Origin: Lutibacter profundi
Lineage (GTDB): Bacteria > Bacteroidota > Bacteroidia > Flavobacteriales > Flavobacteriaceae
DNA length: 64,000 bases
Assembly (NCBI RefSeq): GCF_001543325.1
Contig: NZ_CP013355.1
Span: 248,001 to 312,000 of the forward strand
Direction: 5' to 3'
The notes beneath the pieces were generated by a model. It did no database searches. It was not told the DNA's origin and was given only the letters and a program-made list of their open reading frames with translations. The number at the start of each line of letters is the position of its first letter. Position 1 is the stretch's first letter. Shown here piece after piece: positions 9,919 to 18,244 of this stretch. The translations under genes and the position numbers were made by a program.

Positions 9919-10185
9919 ATGAAAAAAAAGTATAAATTATTGATATTAAGTATACTTTTTGACGGTGTAGGAATGCTTTCTTTTGTAATTCCGTTTGTTG
10001 GTGAATTTTCTGATGTTATTTGGGCTCCACTTTCTGCATACTTAATTTACAATATGTACCAAGGTGTAGAAGGCAAAATAGGAAGTTTGGTTTCTTTTGT
10101 AGAGGAAGCTGGTATTTTTGGAACCGACTTTTTACCAACGTTTACATTAACTTGGGTCTATAAATATTTAATTAAAAAAGAGTAA
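9919..10185 (+). CDS. Small conserved membrane protein
   Basis: An 88-residue protein with a positively charged start (MKKKYK), a hydrophobic helix at about 7-27, a second at about 33-48 and a third amphipathic segment before a lysine-rich end. It follows msrA by 30 bp on the same strand and ends five bases before the convergent DUF6787 gene. I do not recognise a functional family, although proteins like it occur in Flavobacteriia as hypothetical genes. Its codon use matches its neighbours, so it is probably real. Confidence 0.7.
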   Translation: MKKKYKLLILSILFDGVGMLSFVIPFVGEFSDVIWAPLSAYLIYNMYQGVEGKIGSLVSFVEEAGIFGTDFLPTFTLTWVYKYLIKKE

Positions 10186-10190
10186 AAATT

Positions 10191-10493
10191 TTAAACTATA
10201 CGTCTAAATCCTATTCGCTTTAGCAATTTTTTTGTAAAAAAATTCCAAAAGAAATTAAATTGTCCAAAACAAAAACCAACAAGGGGAAGCGTAATTTGAT
10301 AAATAATAAATATTAGCAGAATTCTTATTGGCCAAAATAACCATGGATTGGTTGTGTCATAATCTAACCCTATAAATTGTGTAACAGGTTTAGCAATCCA
10401 AGCAGCAAATGATCCGTTTACTGAAAATACTATTATTATCAATAGCACTTGAAAGTTTGAGGTTAATCCCCAACGATGTTTTAATTTTTCCAT
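10191..10493 (-). CDS. DUF6787 family small membrane protein
   Basis: A 100-residue protein with two strongly hydrophobic helices (about 16-36 and 55-80). The opening MEKLKHRWGLTSNFQ and the end with FGQFNFFWNF are features I recall for the DUF6787 family of Flavobacteriia. Function is unknown. It stands alone on the minus strand, converges on the preceding small membrane protein gene and has its own -7 promoter element just upstream. Confidence 0.78.
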   Translation of the reverse strand: MEKLKHRWGLTSNFQVLLIIIVFSVNGSFAAWIAKPVTQFIGLDYDTTNPWLFWPIRILLIFIIYQITLPLVGFCFGQFNFFWNFFTKKLLKRIGFRRIV

Positions 10494-10510
10494 TAGTAGT
10501 AAGTAGTGTA

Positions 10511-10518
10511 CAAATGTA
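10511..10518 (-). promoter_or_regulatory. -7 promoter element of the DUF6787 gene
   Basis: Read on the minus strand this is TACATTTG, an exact match to the Bacteroidota -7 consensus TAnnTTTG, 17 bp before the ATG. No clear TTG element is seen at -33. Confidence 0.45.
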
Positions 10519-10853
10519 CATTTATATTTGAAAAATGAAACACTAAAATTTAAAAAGGAGAAATTGTATTTAAATGGAATAAAATATACCCATTGTGCAT
10601 TTTGGGTTTAAATGAACGAATGTTCGCCTGTTCGAGTGATTTTTTACTATAAAATGGAGAAAATAGTATCTAGAACTATATGAAAGCATTGTTTTAGATA
10701 CGAATTTCACTAACTCCGGTCATGAAATTCACTTGAATTTAAGGTTTTTATCAAAATTCACAACGGGTTAAAATATATGCAAAGAAATATCGTTTTAATT
10801 GTATTGGCATAAACTTTGAATATTTAGAGTTTTAATCTTTTAAATTTTTATTA
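10519..10853. other. Intergenic stretch without a recognisable gene
   Basis: About 335 bases without a convincing reading frame on either strand. Two small inverted repeats stand out: GAACGAATGTTC at about 10613-10624, and GAATTTCA at 10702-10709 paired with TGAAATTC at 10723-10730 around a 13-nt loop. The last 60 bases presumably hold the promoter of the barrel protein gene that follows. It could be a decayed gene or an RNA leader; I see nothing that decides. Confidence 0.4.
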
Positions 10854-11345
10854 ATGAAAAAAATATTTATACTTGCAGTGGCTATGTTTAGTGGCTATTT
10901 AACAATGAATTCTCAAGAAATTTCTAATCATGCAATTGGAGTTAGATTTGGAAATAATGATGGTTTTGGAGGTGAAATTTCATACCAACGTCAATTAACA
11001 ACAACCAATCGTTTAGAAATAGATTTAGGTTACAGAAATGAAAAGGAATATAAAGCTTTTAAATTATCAGGAATTTACCAGTGGGTATGGAATATTGATC
11101 AAGGTTTTAATTGGTATGCCGGTTTTGGTGCCGGAGTTGGCTCTTGGAGTTATAATAATGGATTTATATCTGACAATAACGAAGGTTTATTTATAAATGC
11201 TGATGGAAATATAGGAATTGAATATAACTTTAAAGCACCATTTTTAATTTCATTAGATTTTAGACCAGAGATAGGAATTATAGGCAATTATGGTAGAGAT
11301 ACAGATTTAGATTTAGCACTTTCAATAAGGTACCAATTCAAATAA
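10854..11345 (+). CDS. Small outer membrane beta-barrel protein
   Basis: A 163-residue exported protein. A leader with MKKIFILAVAMFSGYLTM is cleaved near NSQE, and the mature part is a series of short alternating beta strands (GVRFG, GGEISYQRQL, LEIDLGY, WYAGFGAGVG, LISLDFRPEIGI) ending in a strand with Tyr-Gln-Phe-Lys. This fits an eight-stranded OmpX/OmpA-like barrel of unknown role. It is a single-gene unit: a clear terminator follows 28 bp after the stop. Confidence 0.82.
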   Translation: MKKIFILAVAMFSGYLTMNSQEISNHAIGVRFGNNDGFGGEISYQRQLTTTNRLEIDLGYRNEKEYKAFKLSGIYQWVWNIDQGFNWYAGFGAGVGSWSYNNGFISDNNEGLFINADGNIGIEYNFKAPFLISLDFRPEIGIIGNYGRDTDLDLALSIRYQFK

Positions 11346-11373
11346 ATTAGTAATAAATTAGGAGTTTTATTGT

Positions 11374-11398
11374 AAAAAGCACTTTAGGTGCTTTTTTT
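11374..11398 (+). terminator. Rho-independent terminator after the barrel gene
   Basis: A 9-bp perfect stem (AAAAAGCAC and GTGCTTTTT) with a TTTAG loop, running directly into a seven-base T-run. Confidence 0.85.
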
Positions 11399-11433
11399 AT
11401 TAAAAAATTTACGTGATTTTTAATGTAATTTTC

Positions 11434-11441
11434 TATCTTTC
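11434..11441 (+). promoter_or_regulatory. Candidate -7 element of the symporter gene
   Basis: TATCTTTC matches seven of eight positions of TAnnTTTG and lies 21 bp before the ATG. The -33 element is not clear. Confidence 0.35.
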
Positions 11442-11462
11442 CACGAATTTTAAAACTTTTAA

Positions 11463-12767
11463 ATGAAAAAATTAGCATTACACTGGAAGATTTTGTTAGG
11501 AATGGTATTTGGAGTTGTTTTTGCTCTTATCATGACTAATTTTAGTTTTGGAAAAGAATTTATTCAAGATTGGATAAAACCCTTCGGTAAAATATTTATC
11601 AATTCATTAAAATTGATAGCAATTCCATTAATTTTAGCAGCATTAATTAAAGGAGTATCTGATTTAAAAGATATTTCTAAGTTGTCTAAAATGGGAGGGA
11701 GAACTATTGTAATTTATATTTTCACAACAGTACTTGCAGTTTCAATAGGGTTGCTTTTAGTTAATGTGGTAAAGCCAGGAAATTCTATTTCAGAAGAAAC
11801 GAGAACAGAAATGGTAAAAAATTATAGTTCAAACACAACAAAATATAAAGAAACAGCGAAAAAGCAAAAAGAAAGTGGTCCATTACAAGCTTTAGAAGAT
11901 TTAGTTCCTCAAAATATTTTTGCTGCTGCAACAAGTAATCGTAATATGCTTCAGGTAATATTTTTTGCTGTATTTTTTGGAATAGGGCTTATTTTAATTC
12001 CTGAAGAAAAAGGAAAAACAGTAAAAAACTTTTTTGATGGCTTTAATGAAGTTATTTTAAAAATGGTAGATTTAATAATGCTAGCAGCTCCCTATGGTGT
12101 TTTTGCATTATTAGCAGCTTTGGTAGTAGAATCACCTAGTTTAGATTTGTTTAAAGCACTTGGATGGTATGCATTAACCGTTGTTTTTGGTTTAATTTTA
12201 ATGATTGTTGTGTACAATATACTGGTTTTTCTACTAACTAGAAAAAAACCTAGTTTTTTTATGAAAGGAATTTCACCTGCTCAATTACTAGCATTCTCAA
12301 CAAGTTCCAGTGCTGCAACTTTACCTGTAACACTTGAGAGAGTTACAGAACACTTAGGAGTAGAAGAAGAAGTAGCTAGTTTTGTATTGCCTATAGGTGC
12401 TACTATTAATATGGATGGTACAAGTTTATATCAAGCTGTAGCAGCAGTTTTTATAGCACAAGCTTTTGGAATGGATTTAACATTAGGTACACAATTAGGA
12501 ATTATAGCAACAGCTACATTAGCTTCTATAGGAAGTGCAGCGGTACCTGGTGCAGGTATGGTTATGTTGGTTGGAGTACTTGGATATGCGGGCATTCCTG
12601 AAGCGGGTTTGGCGTTAATTTTTGCTGTTGATAGACCTTTAGATATGTGTAGAACAGTTGTGAATGTTACGGGTGATGCTGCAGTATCTATGATTGTTGC
12701 AAAATCTGTTGATAAATTAGGAGAGCCTCATGTAAAAGACTGGGATGATAATTATTCTAAAAAATAA
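11463..12767 (+). CDS. Dicarboxylate/amino acid:cation symporter
   Basis: A 434-residue inner membrane transporter of the DAACS (GltP/GltPh/DctA) family, which takes up glutamate, aspartate or C4-dicarboxylates with sodium or protons. The serine-rich hairpin tip is seen as STSSSAATLP, followed by the NMDGTSLY motif of helix 7 and the second hairpin with SIGSAAVPGAG. The C-terminal VDRPLDMCRTVVNVTGD matches the helix 8 substrate-binding region, where Asp and Arg side chains contact the carboxylate and amino groups. The gene is monocistronic, bounded by terminators on both sides. Confidence 0.95.
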   Translation: MKKLALHWKILLGMVFGVVFALIMTNFSFGKEFIQDWIKPFGKIFINSLKLIAIPLILAALIKGVSDLKDISKLSKMGGRTIVIYIFTTVLAVSIGLLLVNVVKPGNSISEETRTEMVKNYSSNTTKYKETAKKQKESGPLQALEDLVPQNIFAAATSNRNMLQVIFFAVFFGIGLILIPEEKGKTVKNFFDGFNEVILKMVDLIMLAAPYGVFALLAALVVESPSLDLFKALGWYALTVVFGLILMIVVYNILVFLLTRKKPSFFMKGISPAQLLAFSTSSSAATLPVTLERVTEHLGVEEEVASFVLPIGATINMDGTSLYQAVAAVFIAQAFGMDLTLGTQLGIIATATLASIGSAAVPGAGMVMLVGVLGYAGIPEAGLALIFAVDRPLDMCRTVVNVTGDAAVSMIVAKSVDKLGEPHVKDWDDNYSKK

Positions 12768-12773
12768 AGATTC

Positions 12774-12804
12774 AAAAAAGAGGAGTTTTAGATTCCTCTT
12801 TTTT
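12774..12804. terminator. Bidirectional terminator between convergent genes
   Basis: An 11-bp perfect stem (AAAAAAGAGGA and TCCTCTTTTTT) with a 9-nt loop. The A-run and T-run on either side let it serve both the symporter gene and the convergent DCC-family gene. Confidence 0.85.
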
Positions 12805-12811
12805 ATTTTAG

Positions 12812-13231
12812 TCAATTAGAATATTCAATAAACCTATCCTTAATTTCAGGAGTAGGAACCATACAATTCTCCTTTTTCCCAAACCATTTATACCTGTTTT
12901 TTGCAATATAATTATACACCCAATCTCGTATAAATTTGGGTACAATTACAAAGCAATAAAGTAATTTGTAACCACCATTCAAATGCTTTGATATTTGTAA
13001 AATTGCAGATGACTTTTCGTAAATATTTCCATTGTCAACAAGTATAATTGAATCTAGTGTCAATTTTTTTGTAGAGAACTGTAACAAAATTTCTTTTGCA
13101 GCGTCTGATTGAAGTGAAGCAAATAAAAATTGTTCTTTATTATCATGTTTAATAATGAAATTAACAGATGAGTTGCAAAGATTGCAAACACCATCAAAAA
13201 ATATAATTAATTTATTATTAAAATTGTTCAT
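12812..13231 (-). CDS. DCC-family thiol-disulfide oxidoreductase (DUF393)
   Basis: A 139-residue thioredoxin-like protein. The DGVCNLC motif with the redox pair C16/C19 sits right after the first strand (IIFFDG), which defines the DCC family named after its D-x-x-C-x-x-C signature. The later part holds LQSDAA and the CFVIVPKFIRDWVYNYIAKNR segment typical of the group. Its exact partner is unknown. It is a single gene on the minus strand, convergent with the symporter and divergent from the ABC operon. Confidence 0.9.
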   Translation of the reverse strand: MNNFNNKLIIFFDGVCNLCNSSVNFIIKHDNKEQFLFASLQSDAAKEILLQFSTKKLTLDSIILVDNGNIYEKSSAILQISKHLNGGYKLLYCFVIVPKFIRDWVYNYIAKNRYKWFGKKENCMVPTPEIKDRFIEYSN

Positions 13232-13330
13232 ATAGCAAAGTTACATTTTAAATGCTGAATCGTCTTTTAACAAAATATTAGTAACAAGTTATAAGAGCGA
13301 TTCATATTTTCGTTTAAAACAATAAATCAA

Positions 13331-14023
13331 ATGATTAAGATTGAAAAACTACACAAATCATACCCAATGGGAAAAGATTCTCTACATGTATTGAAGGGAT
13401 TAGATTTACATATTGAAGAAGGTGAATTTGTAGCTATTATGGGTTCATCTGGTTCAGGAAAATCAACACTTTTAAATATTGTTGGTTTACTAGATACGCA
13501 TGATGAAGGAAATTATTACTTAAATGGACAATTAATTGAAAATTTAGATGAAAAAAAAGCGGCAATTCTAAGAAATAAATTTTTAGGGTTTATTTTTCAA
13601 TCTTTTAATTTAATAACCTATAAAACAGCATTAGAAAATGTAGCATTGCCTTTGTATTATCAAGGTGTGGGAAGAAAAGAACGACAAGAAGTTGCTTTAA
13701 AATATTTAGATAAGGTAGGGCTAAAAGATAGGGCTAACCATTTACCTAGTGAACTTTCAGGAGGAGAAAAACAACGTGTGGCAATTGCAAGAGCTTTGGT
13801 TACAAACCCAAAAGTTGTTTTGGCTGATGAACCAACAGGTGCGTTAGACTCAACTACTTCACACTCGGTTATGGAACTATTGAAAGATATTAATAGAGAA
13901 GGTATGACGGTATTTGTAATTACACACGAAGAAGATATTGCTGCTGAAACAGATAGAATTGTGCGTTTAAAAGATGGTGTTATTATTAGTGATGAAAAGG
14001 TAAATAAAAAAGTAAACGCTTAA
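13331..14023 (+). CDS. ABC transporter ATPase, MacB/LolD type
   Basis: A 230-residue ATPase. Walker A is GSSGSGKST (38-46), the Q-loop is FIFQSFNL, the signature LSGGEKQR starts at 142, Walker B with its glutamate is VVLADE (162-167), and the H-loop is VITHEED. The length and the loop after the Q-loop match ATPases of the MacB/LolD/FtsE group, which drive mechanotransmission rather than classic transport. It is the first gene of a four-gene operon with two permeases and an adaptor. Confidence 0.95.
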   Translation: MIKIEKLHKSYPMGKDSLHVLKGLDLHIEEGEFVAIMGSSGSGKSTLLNIVGLLDTHDEGNYYLNGQLIENLDEKKAAILRNKFLGFIFQSFNLITYKTALENVALPLYYQGVGRKERQEVALKYLDKVGLKDRANHLPSELSGGEKQRVAIARALVTNPKVVLADEPTGALDSTTSHSVMELLKDINREGMTVFVITHEEDIAAETDRIVRLKDGVIISDEKVNKKVNA

Positions 14024-14026
14024 ATT

Positions 14027-15259
14027 ATGTTTGATTTAGACCGTTGGATAGAAATTTTTCAAACACTAAGTAAAAATAAACTTAGAACTGCATTGTCAGG
14101 TTTTACTATAGCATTCGCAATATTGCTTTTTACATTATTATTTGGTGTAGGAAATGGCTTAAAACATACGTTTGAAAAACAATTTGCAAGAGATGCTATA
14201 AATTCTGTATATATAAGATCTGGAAAAACTACCAAACCTTATAAAGGGTTGCAAAGTGGAAGACAAATTCAATTTAGAAATGATGATTCTAAATTTATGA
14301 ATGATAAATTTGAAGATGAAATTCAATTTTTTAGCCCCAATATTCAGCGTTTTAATGTTCAAGCAATTTATAAAGGGGAACAAAATAGATATACTATTAG
14401 AGGAGTTTATCCAGATTATCAACCCTTAGAATCTGCAGTTACTCAAGAAGGTAGATTTTTAACATATTTAGATATAGAAAGAAGAGCAAAGGTTATAGCT
14501 ATAGGAAGATTAGTTGAGGAAGATTTATTTGGACAATTAAGTGCTTTAGGAAAAAACATCACTTTAGATGGTATATCCTATAAAGTGATAGGGGTGTTCA
14601 ACGATCCAGGAGGTGATAATGATGAACGATTTATTTATGCTCCCTTTACTACAATACAAGGAATCTATAAACCAAATGACGAGATAGATCAGTTTGGCTT
14701 AACTTTTAATCAAAATTTGAGTGTTGAAAAGGCATTAGCATTTTCTAATTTATTAACTAAAATGTTGAAAGAAAAGCATAATGTAGATCCACGAGATCAG
14801 AGTGCTATTAGAGTATTTAATTATGCTGAACGCACAAAAAAAACACAAGCTTTTATGATTGCTTTAAATATAATTATATTGTTTATTGGTATAGGAACAT
14901 TGGTAGCTGGTATTATTGGAATTAGCAATATTATGGTTTATATCGTAAAAGAACGAACCAAAGAGCTGGGGATTAGAAAAGCATTGGGAGCTACTCCAAA
15001 ATCAATTATTGGGATGATAATGATGGAATCAATTTTTGTAACAGCATTGGCTGGGTATATTGGGCTTTTAATAGGTGTTTTTTCATTAAAAGCTCTGGGG
15101 AAAAGTTTAGAGGGATATGGAATTTTAAATCCAAGTGTTGAAACATACGTTATTATTGGTGCAACCATAGTACTTATTATTGCAGGAACGATAGCTGGTT
15201 ATATACCAGCAAAAAGAGCAGCGAGAATTAAACCTATTGTAGCATTAAACGACGAATAA
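14027..15259 (+). CDS. MacB-type ABC permease 1
   Basis: A 410-residue inner membrane protein with the MacB/FtsX layout: one N-terminal membrane helix (about 20-42), a large periplasmic domain (MacB_PCD, about 45-270) and three C-terminal helices (about 280-400), with the cytoplasmic coupling segment VKERTKELGIRKALGA between them. It starts 3 bp after the ATPase gene and is followed 2 bp later by a second permease of the same design, so the transporter is probably a heterodimer. Confidence 0.93.
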   Translation: MFDLDRWIEIFQTLSKNKLRTALSGFTIAFAILLFTLLFGVGNGLKHTFEKQFARDAINSVYIRSGKTTKPYKGLQSGRQIQFRNDDSKFMNDKFEDEIQFFSPNIQRFNVQAIYKGEQNRYTIRGVYPDYQPLESAVTQEGRFLTYLDIERRAKVIAIGRLVEEDLFGQLSALGKNITLDGISYKVIGVFNDPGGDNDERFIYAPFTTIQGIYKPNDEIDQFGLTFNQNLSVEKALAFSNLLTKMLKEKHNVDPRDQSAIRVFNYAERTKKTQAFMIALNIIILFIGIGTLVAGIIGISNIMVYIVKERTKELGIRKALGATPKSIIGMIMMESIFVTALAGYIGLLIGVFSLKALGKSLEGYGILNPSVETYVIIGATIVLIIAGTIAGYIPAKRAARIKPIVALNDE

Positions 15260-15261
15260 TT

Positions 15262-16500
15262 ATGAAATTTTTATTTGACATAGATACTTGGCAAGAGATA
15301 TTTAGCAGTATTCGTAAAAATAAGACCCGTACGGGAATTACAATTATTGGTGTAATGTGGGGAATATTTTTGTTGGTAGTTTTATTAGGTGCAGCAAAAG
15401 GAATTGAAAATAAGTTTAATAGCATTTTTGGCGATTTTGCTACCAATAGTGTATTTATATGGGGGAAACAAACAAGTAAACCTTTTAAAGGGTTTCAAGA
15501 AGGAAAACCAATTACACTTAAATTAGGGGATGTTGAAAAAATAAAAAATGAAATTAAAGGGATAGATTTGATAGCGCCAAGAAGCCAAGCTGGAGGAATA
15601 GTTATTCGAAAATTTCAATCAGGTAATTTTACAATATCAGGAGATTTTCCAGTACTTGATAAAATTCAAAATAAAAATATAATATATGGTAGATTTATTA
15701 ACCATAATGATATTAAAGAAAAGAAAAAAGTGTGTGTAATTGAAGAAGAAATTTATAAACAACTTTTTGAGATAGACGAATATCCAATTGGAAAGCTAAT
15801 AATTATTAATGGAATTAATTATACAGTAGTTGGCATGTTTAAAGCAAGTGAAACTATTAGGTTAGGTGATAATATTCATATTCCATTTTCTACATTTCAG
15901 CAAGTTTATAATAGAGGAGATAACATAAGTTGGATGATTATAACTGGTAAACCAGAAAGTGATATTGTTCAAATTGAAAAAGACGCAAAATTAATCTTAA
16001 GGAATTTACATAAAGTACACCCAGAGGATAAAAGAGCATTTGGAGGTATGAACTTAGGTGATATGTTTGCAAAAGTTACTGAATTTTTAATGGGGATGCA
16101 ATTTCTAACGTGGTTTGTAGGTATTGCAACTTTAATTGCGGGTGTTTTTGCCATTGGAAATATTTTGTTAATTACCGTTAAAGAACGAACTAAAGAAATA
16201 GGGATTAGACGTGCCTTAGGAGCTAAACCATGGGAAATTAAACGTCAAATTATATTAGAATCTGTATTTTTAACAAGCATTGCGGGTGCTTTAGGTATTA
16301 TATTTGGAGGTATTGTATTAATGATAATTGAGGCCTTATGGGGAAAAGGTGAAGAATCTATATTATTAAACCCAACTGTAGATATTCCTGTAATAATTAT
16401 TGCGGCAATAACTTTAGTAGTGTTAGGTACGTTAATTGGGCTAATACCAGCGCATACAGCTGTAAGTATTCGGCCAATAGAAGCATTAAGAGAAGAATAA
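15262..16500 (+). CDS. MacB-type ABC permease 2
   Basis: A 412-residue paralogue of the preceding permease, with the same one-plus-three helix arrangement and a matching coupling motif VKERTKEIGIRRALGAK. It begins with KFLFDIDTWQEIFSSIRKNKTRTG, an amphipathic segment like that of its partner (FDLDRWIEIFQTLSKNKLRT). The two presumably pair to form the membrane core served by the single ATPase. The adaptor gene starts 35 bp downstream. Confidence 0.93.
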   Translation: MKFLFDIDTWQEIFSSIRKNKTRTGITIIGVMWGIFLLVVLLGAAKGIENKFNSIFGDFATNSVFIWGKQTSKPFKGFQEGKPITLKLGDVEKIKNEIKGIDLIAPRSQAGGIVIRKFQSGNFTISGDFPVLDKIQNKNIIYGRFINHNDIKEKKKVCVIEEEIYKQLFEIDEYPIGKLIIINGINYTVVGMFKASETIRLGDNIHIPFSTFQQVYNRGDNISWMIITGKPESDIVQIEKDAKLILRNLHKVHPEDKRAFGGMNLGDMFAKVTEFLMGMQFLTWFVGIATLIAGVFAIGNILLITVKERTKEIGIRRALGAKPWEIKRQIILESVFLTSIAGALGIIFGGIVLMIIEALWGKGEESILLNPTVDIPVIIIAAITLVVLGTLIGLIPAHTAVSIRPIEALREE

Positions 16501-16535
16501 ATTTATATAAAAAAATAAACTGAAAATCAATACAA

Positions 16536-17654
16536 ATGAAAAAAATATTAATATTTGGATCAATAGCAGTAGCACTTATTCTAGTTTTAGTTTGGTTTGG
16601 GATAAAAAATAGTAAATCTCCTATTCAATACGAAACAGAAAAACCATTTAAAACCAATATTGTTAGAAAAACAGTTGCTACGGGAAAAGTTATACCTTTA
16701 GAAGAAGCTGAAATTAAACCTAAAGTATCGGGTATTATTGAAAAAATTTATGTAGAAGAAGGAGCAAAAGTAAAAGTAGGAGATTTAATAGCAACCATTA
16801 GAGTGGTTCCAAATATACAAGCTTTAAATAGCGCTCAAGGAAATGTAAAAAATGCTCAGTTAAGATATAATAATACGAAGATTTTATATGATAGAAGTAA
16901 AAAGCTATTTGAAAAGGGTGTAATATCTCGTCAAGAGTTTGAGACAACAGAATTAAATTTTAATAGTGCAAAACAAGATTTGAATAATGCAAAAAATAAT
17001 TTACAAATCATAAAAAAAGGATCTGCAGCAGGTGTGGGAAGAACCGCAAATACTTATGTTACAGCTGAAATTTCAGGTACAATTTTAGAAATCCCAGTAC
17101 GCAAAGGAAATCAAGTAATTGAAAGTAATACTTTTAATGCAGGAACTACAATTGCAACCATTGCAGATATGACCAAAATGATTTTTGAAGGAAAAGTTGA
17201 CGAAGCTGAAGTGGGAAAAATAAAAAAAGGTACTGTTTTAGAAGTTTCATTAGGAGCTATAGAAAATAAAAAATATAAAGCTAAATTAAATTTTATTGCA
17301 CCTAAAGGAACAGAAGAAAATGGAGCAGTTCAATTTAAAATTAAAGGAGATATAACCTTGGATGATGAGTATTTTGTTAGAGCAGGTTATAGTGCAAATG
17401 CAGATATTGTTTTAGAAAAGAAAGATAGTGTTCTTTCAATAAAAGAAGCATTATTACAATTTGATAAAAAAACAGAAAAACCATTTGTTGAAGTGAAAAC
17501 AGGAGATCAAGAATTTGAGAAAAGAGATGTTGAACTAGGTATTTCTGATGGTATTAATGTTGAAATTATTTCTGGAATTACACCAGATGATGAGATAAAA
17601 ATTTGGAATAAGACATCTAAAAAAGATGATAAGAAAAGGGATAGAAGAAATTAA
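16536..17654 (+). CDS. MacA-like periplasmic adaptor (HlyD family)
   Basis: A 372-residue membrane-fusion protein. One N-terminal anchor helix (about 4-23) is followed by a split lipoyl domain (IKPKVSGIIEKIYVEEGAKVKVGD and TAEISGTILEIPVRKGNQV), a helical hairpin between them with the sequence NAQLRYNNTKILYDRS, a beta-barrel and a membrane-proximal part ending in Lys/Arg/Asp-rich residues. With the ATPase and permeases it makes a MacAB-like tripartite exporter; the outer membrane channel must come from elsewhere, possibly the TolC encoded at 25872-27191. A strong terminator closes the operon. Confidence 0.93.
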   Translation: MKKILIFGSIAVALILVLVWFGIKNSKSPIQYETEKPFKTNIVRKTVATGKVIPLEEAEIKPKVSGIIEKIYVEEGAKVKVGDLIATIRVVPNIQALNSAQGNVKNAQLRYNNTKILYDRSKKLFEKGVISRQEFETTELNFNSAKQDLNNAKNNLQIIKKGSAAGVGRTANTYVTAEISGTILEIPVRKGNQVIESNTFNAGTTIATIADMTKMIFEGKVDEAEVGKIKKGTVLEVSLGAIENKKYKAKLNFIAPKGTEENGAVQFKIKGDITLDDEYFVRAGYSANADIVLEKKDSVLSIKEALLQFDKKTEKPFVEVKTGDQEFEKRDVELGISDGINVEIISGITPDDEIKIWNKTSKKDDKKRDRRN

Positions 17655-17680
17655 ATAATAAATTTTATCAAAATTTTAAT

Positions 17681-17711
17681 AGCGTTTTAATTTAAATTAA
17701 AACGCTTTTTT
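17681..17711 (+). terminator. Terminator of the ABC efflux operon
   Basis: A 26-bp perfect palindrome (17681-17706), each arm running AGCGTTTTAATTT or its complement, followed directly by a T-run. Confidence 0.85.
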
Positions 17712-17833
17712 ATATCTTTATATTCTCAACTTTTAATATATAAATATCTAAGGGTGTTTGTATGACTTTTGTCAGCGTAAAATTAAATTAAAAGTTAGAA
17801 ATTTATAGTATTAAATTTAAAAGTAAATAGGAT

Positions 17834-18217
17834 ATGGAGAGTCAGTTACTAGTTTTAAGTGATCTAAATTTTAATTTAGATGTATGGAAAAGAGAGTTGA
17901 AATTTCAAGAAGGTGAAATGGATTATTTTGAGGAGAAGTTAGAACATATTGCAATGCGAAATCCTGAAAATGATGTTCTAATACAATTAGAAGGTTTTCA
18001 AAATAAAATAATTAGGGAACGTGAAGTAATGGGGCATTTACGACATAAAATTAGAATGAAAAAGAGAGAGCTTGCAAAAGCAAAATTTGAGAATAATTCA
18101 AGTGTTTTATTCCAAGAAAAGCAAGTTTTATTGAAAGATGAAATGAAAACATTTGTGAGGATGCATTATCAATTAAAAGAGTTGATGATGGATTTTTTCT
18201 TAAGGACATTAAACTAA
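17834..18217 (+). CDS. Hypothetical coiled-coil protein
   Basis: A 127-residue cytoplasmic protein with no leader. It is nearly all helix, rich in Glu, Lys, Leu and Met, with heptad-like spacing through about 10-120 (KRELKFQEGEMDYFEEKLEHI, then HLRHKIRMKKRELAKAK). No family is recognised. Codon use matches neighbours and a perfect terminator follows directly, so it is a real single-gene unit. Such short helical proteins can be structural or regulatory adaptors; nothing here points to one role. Confidence 0.7.
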   Translation: MESQLLVLSDLNFNLDVWKRELKFQEGEMDYFEEKLEHIAMRNPENDVLIQLEGFQNKIIREREVMGHLRHKIRMKKRELAKAKFENNSSVLFQEKQVLLKDEMKTFVRMHYQLKELMMDFFLRTLN

Positions 18218-18244
18218 AAAATGCCGCAATTTGCGGCATTTTTT
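18216..18244. terminator. Bidirectional terminator between convergent genes
   Basis: A 12-bp stem AAAAAATGCCGC / GCGGCATTTTTT with an AATTT loop. It ends the coiled-coil gene and overlaps the stop codon of the convergent dehydrogenase gene. Confidence 0.88.

Noticed and set aside
13331-17654. The ABC operon as a bacteriocin or lipoprotein (Lol) exporter
   Set aside because: No substrate gene, peptidase domain or LolCE-like signatures were seen; MacAB-like efflux is the simpler reading.
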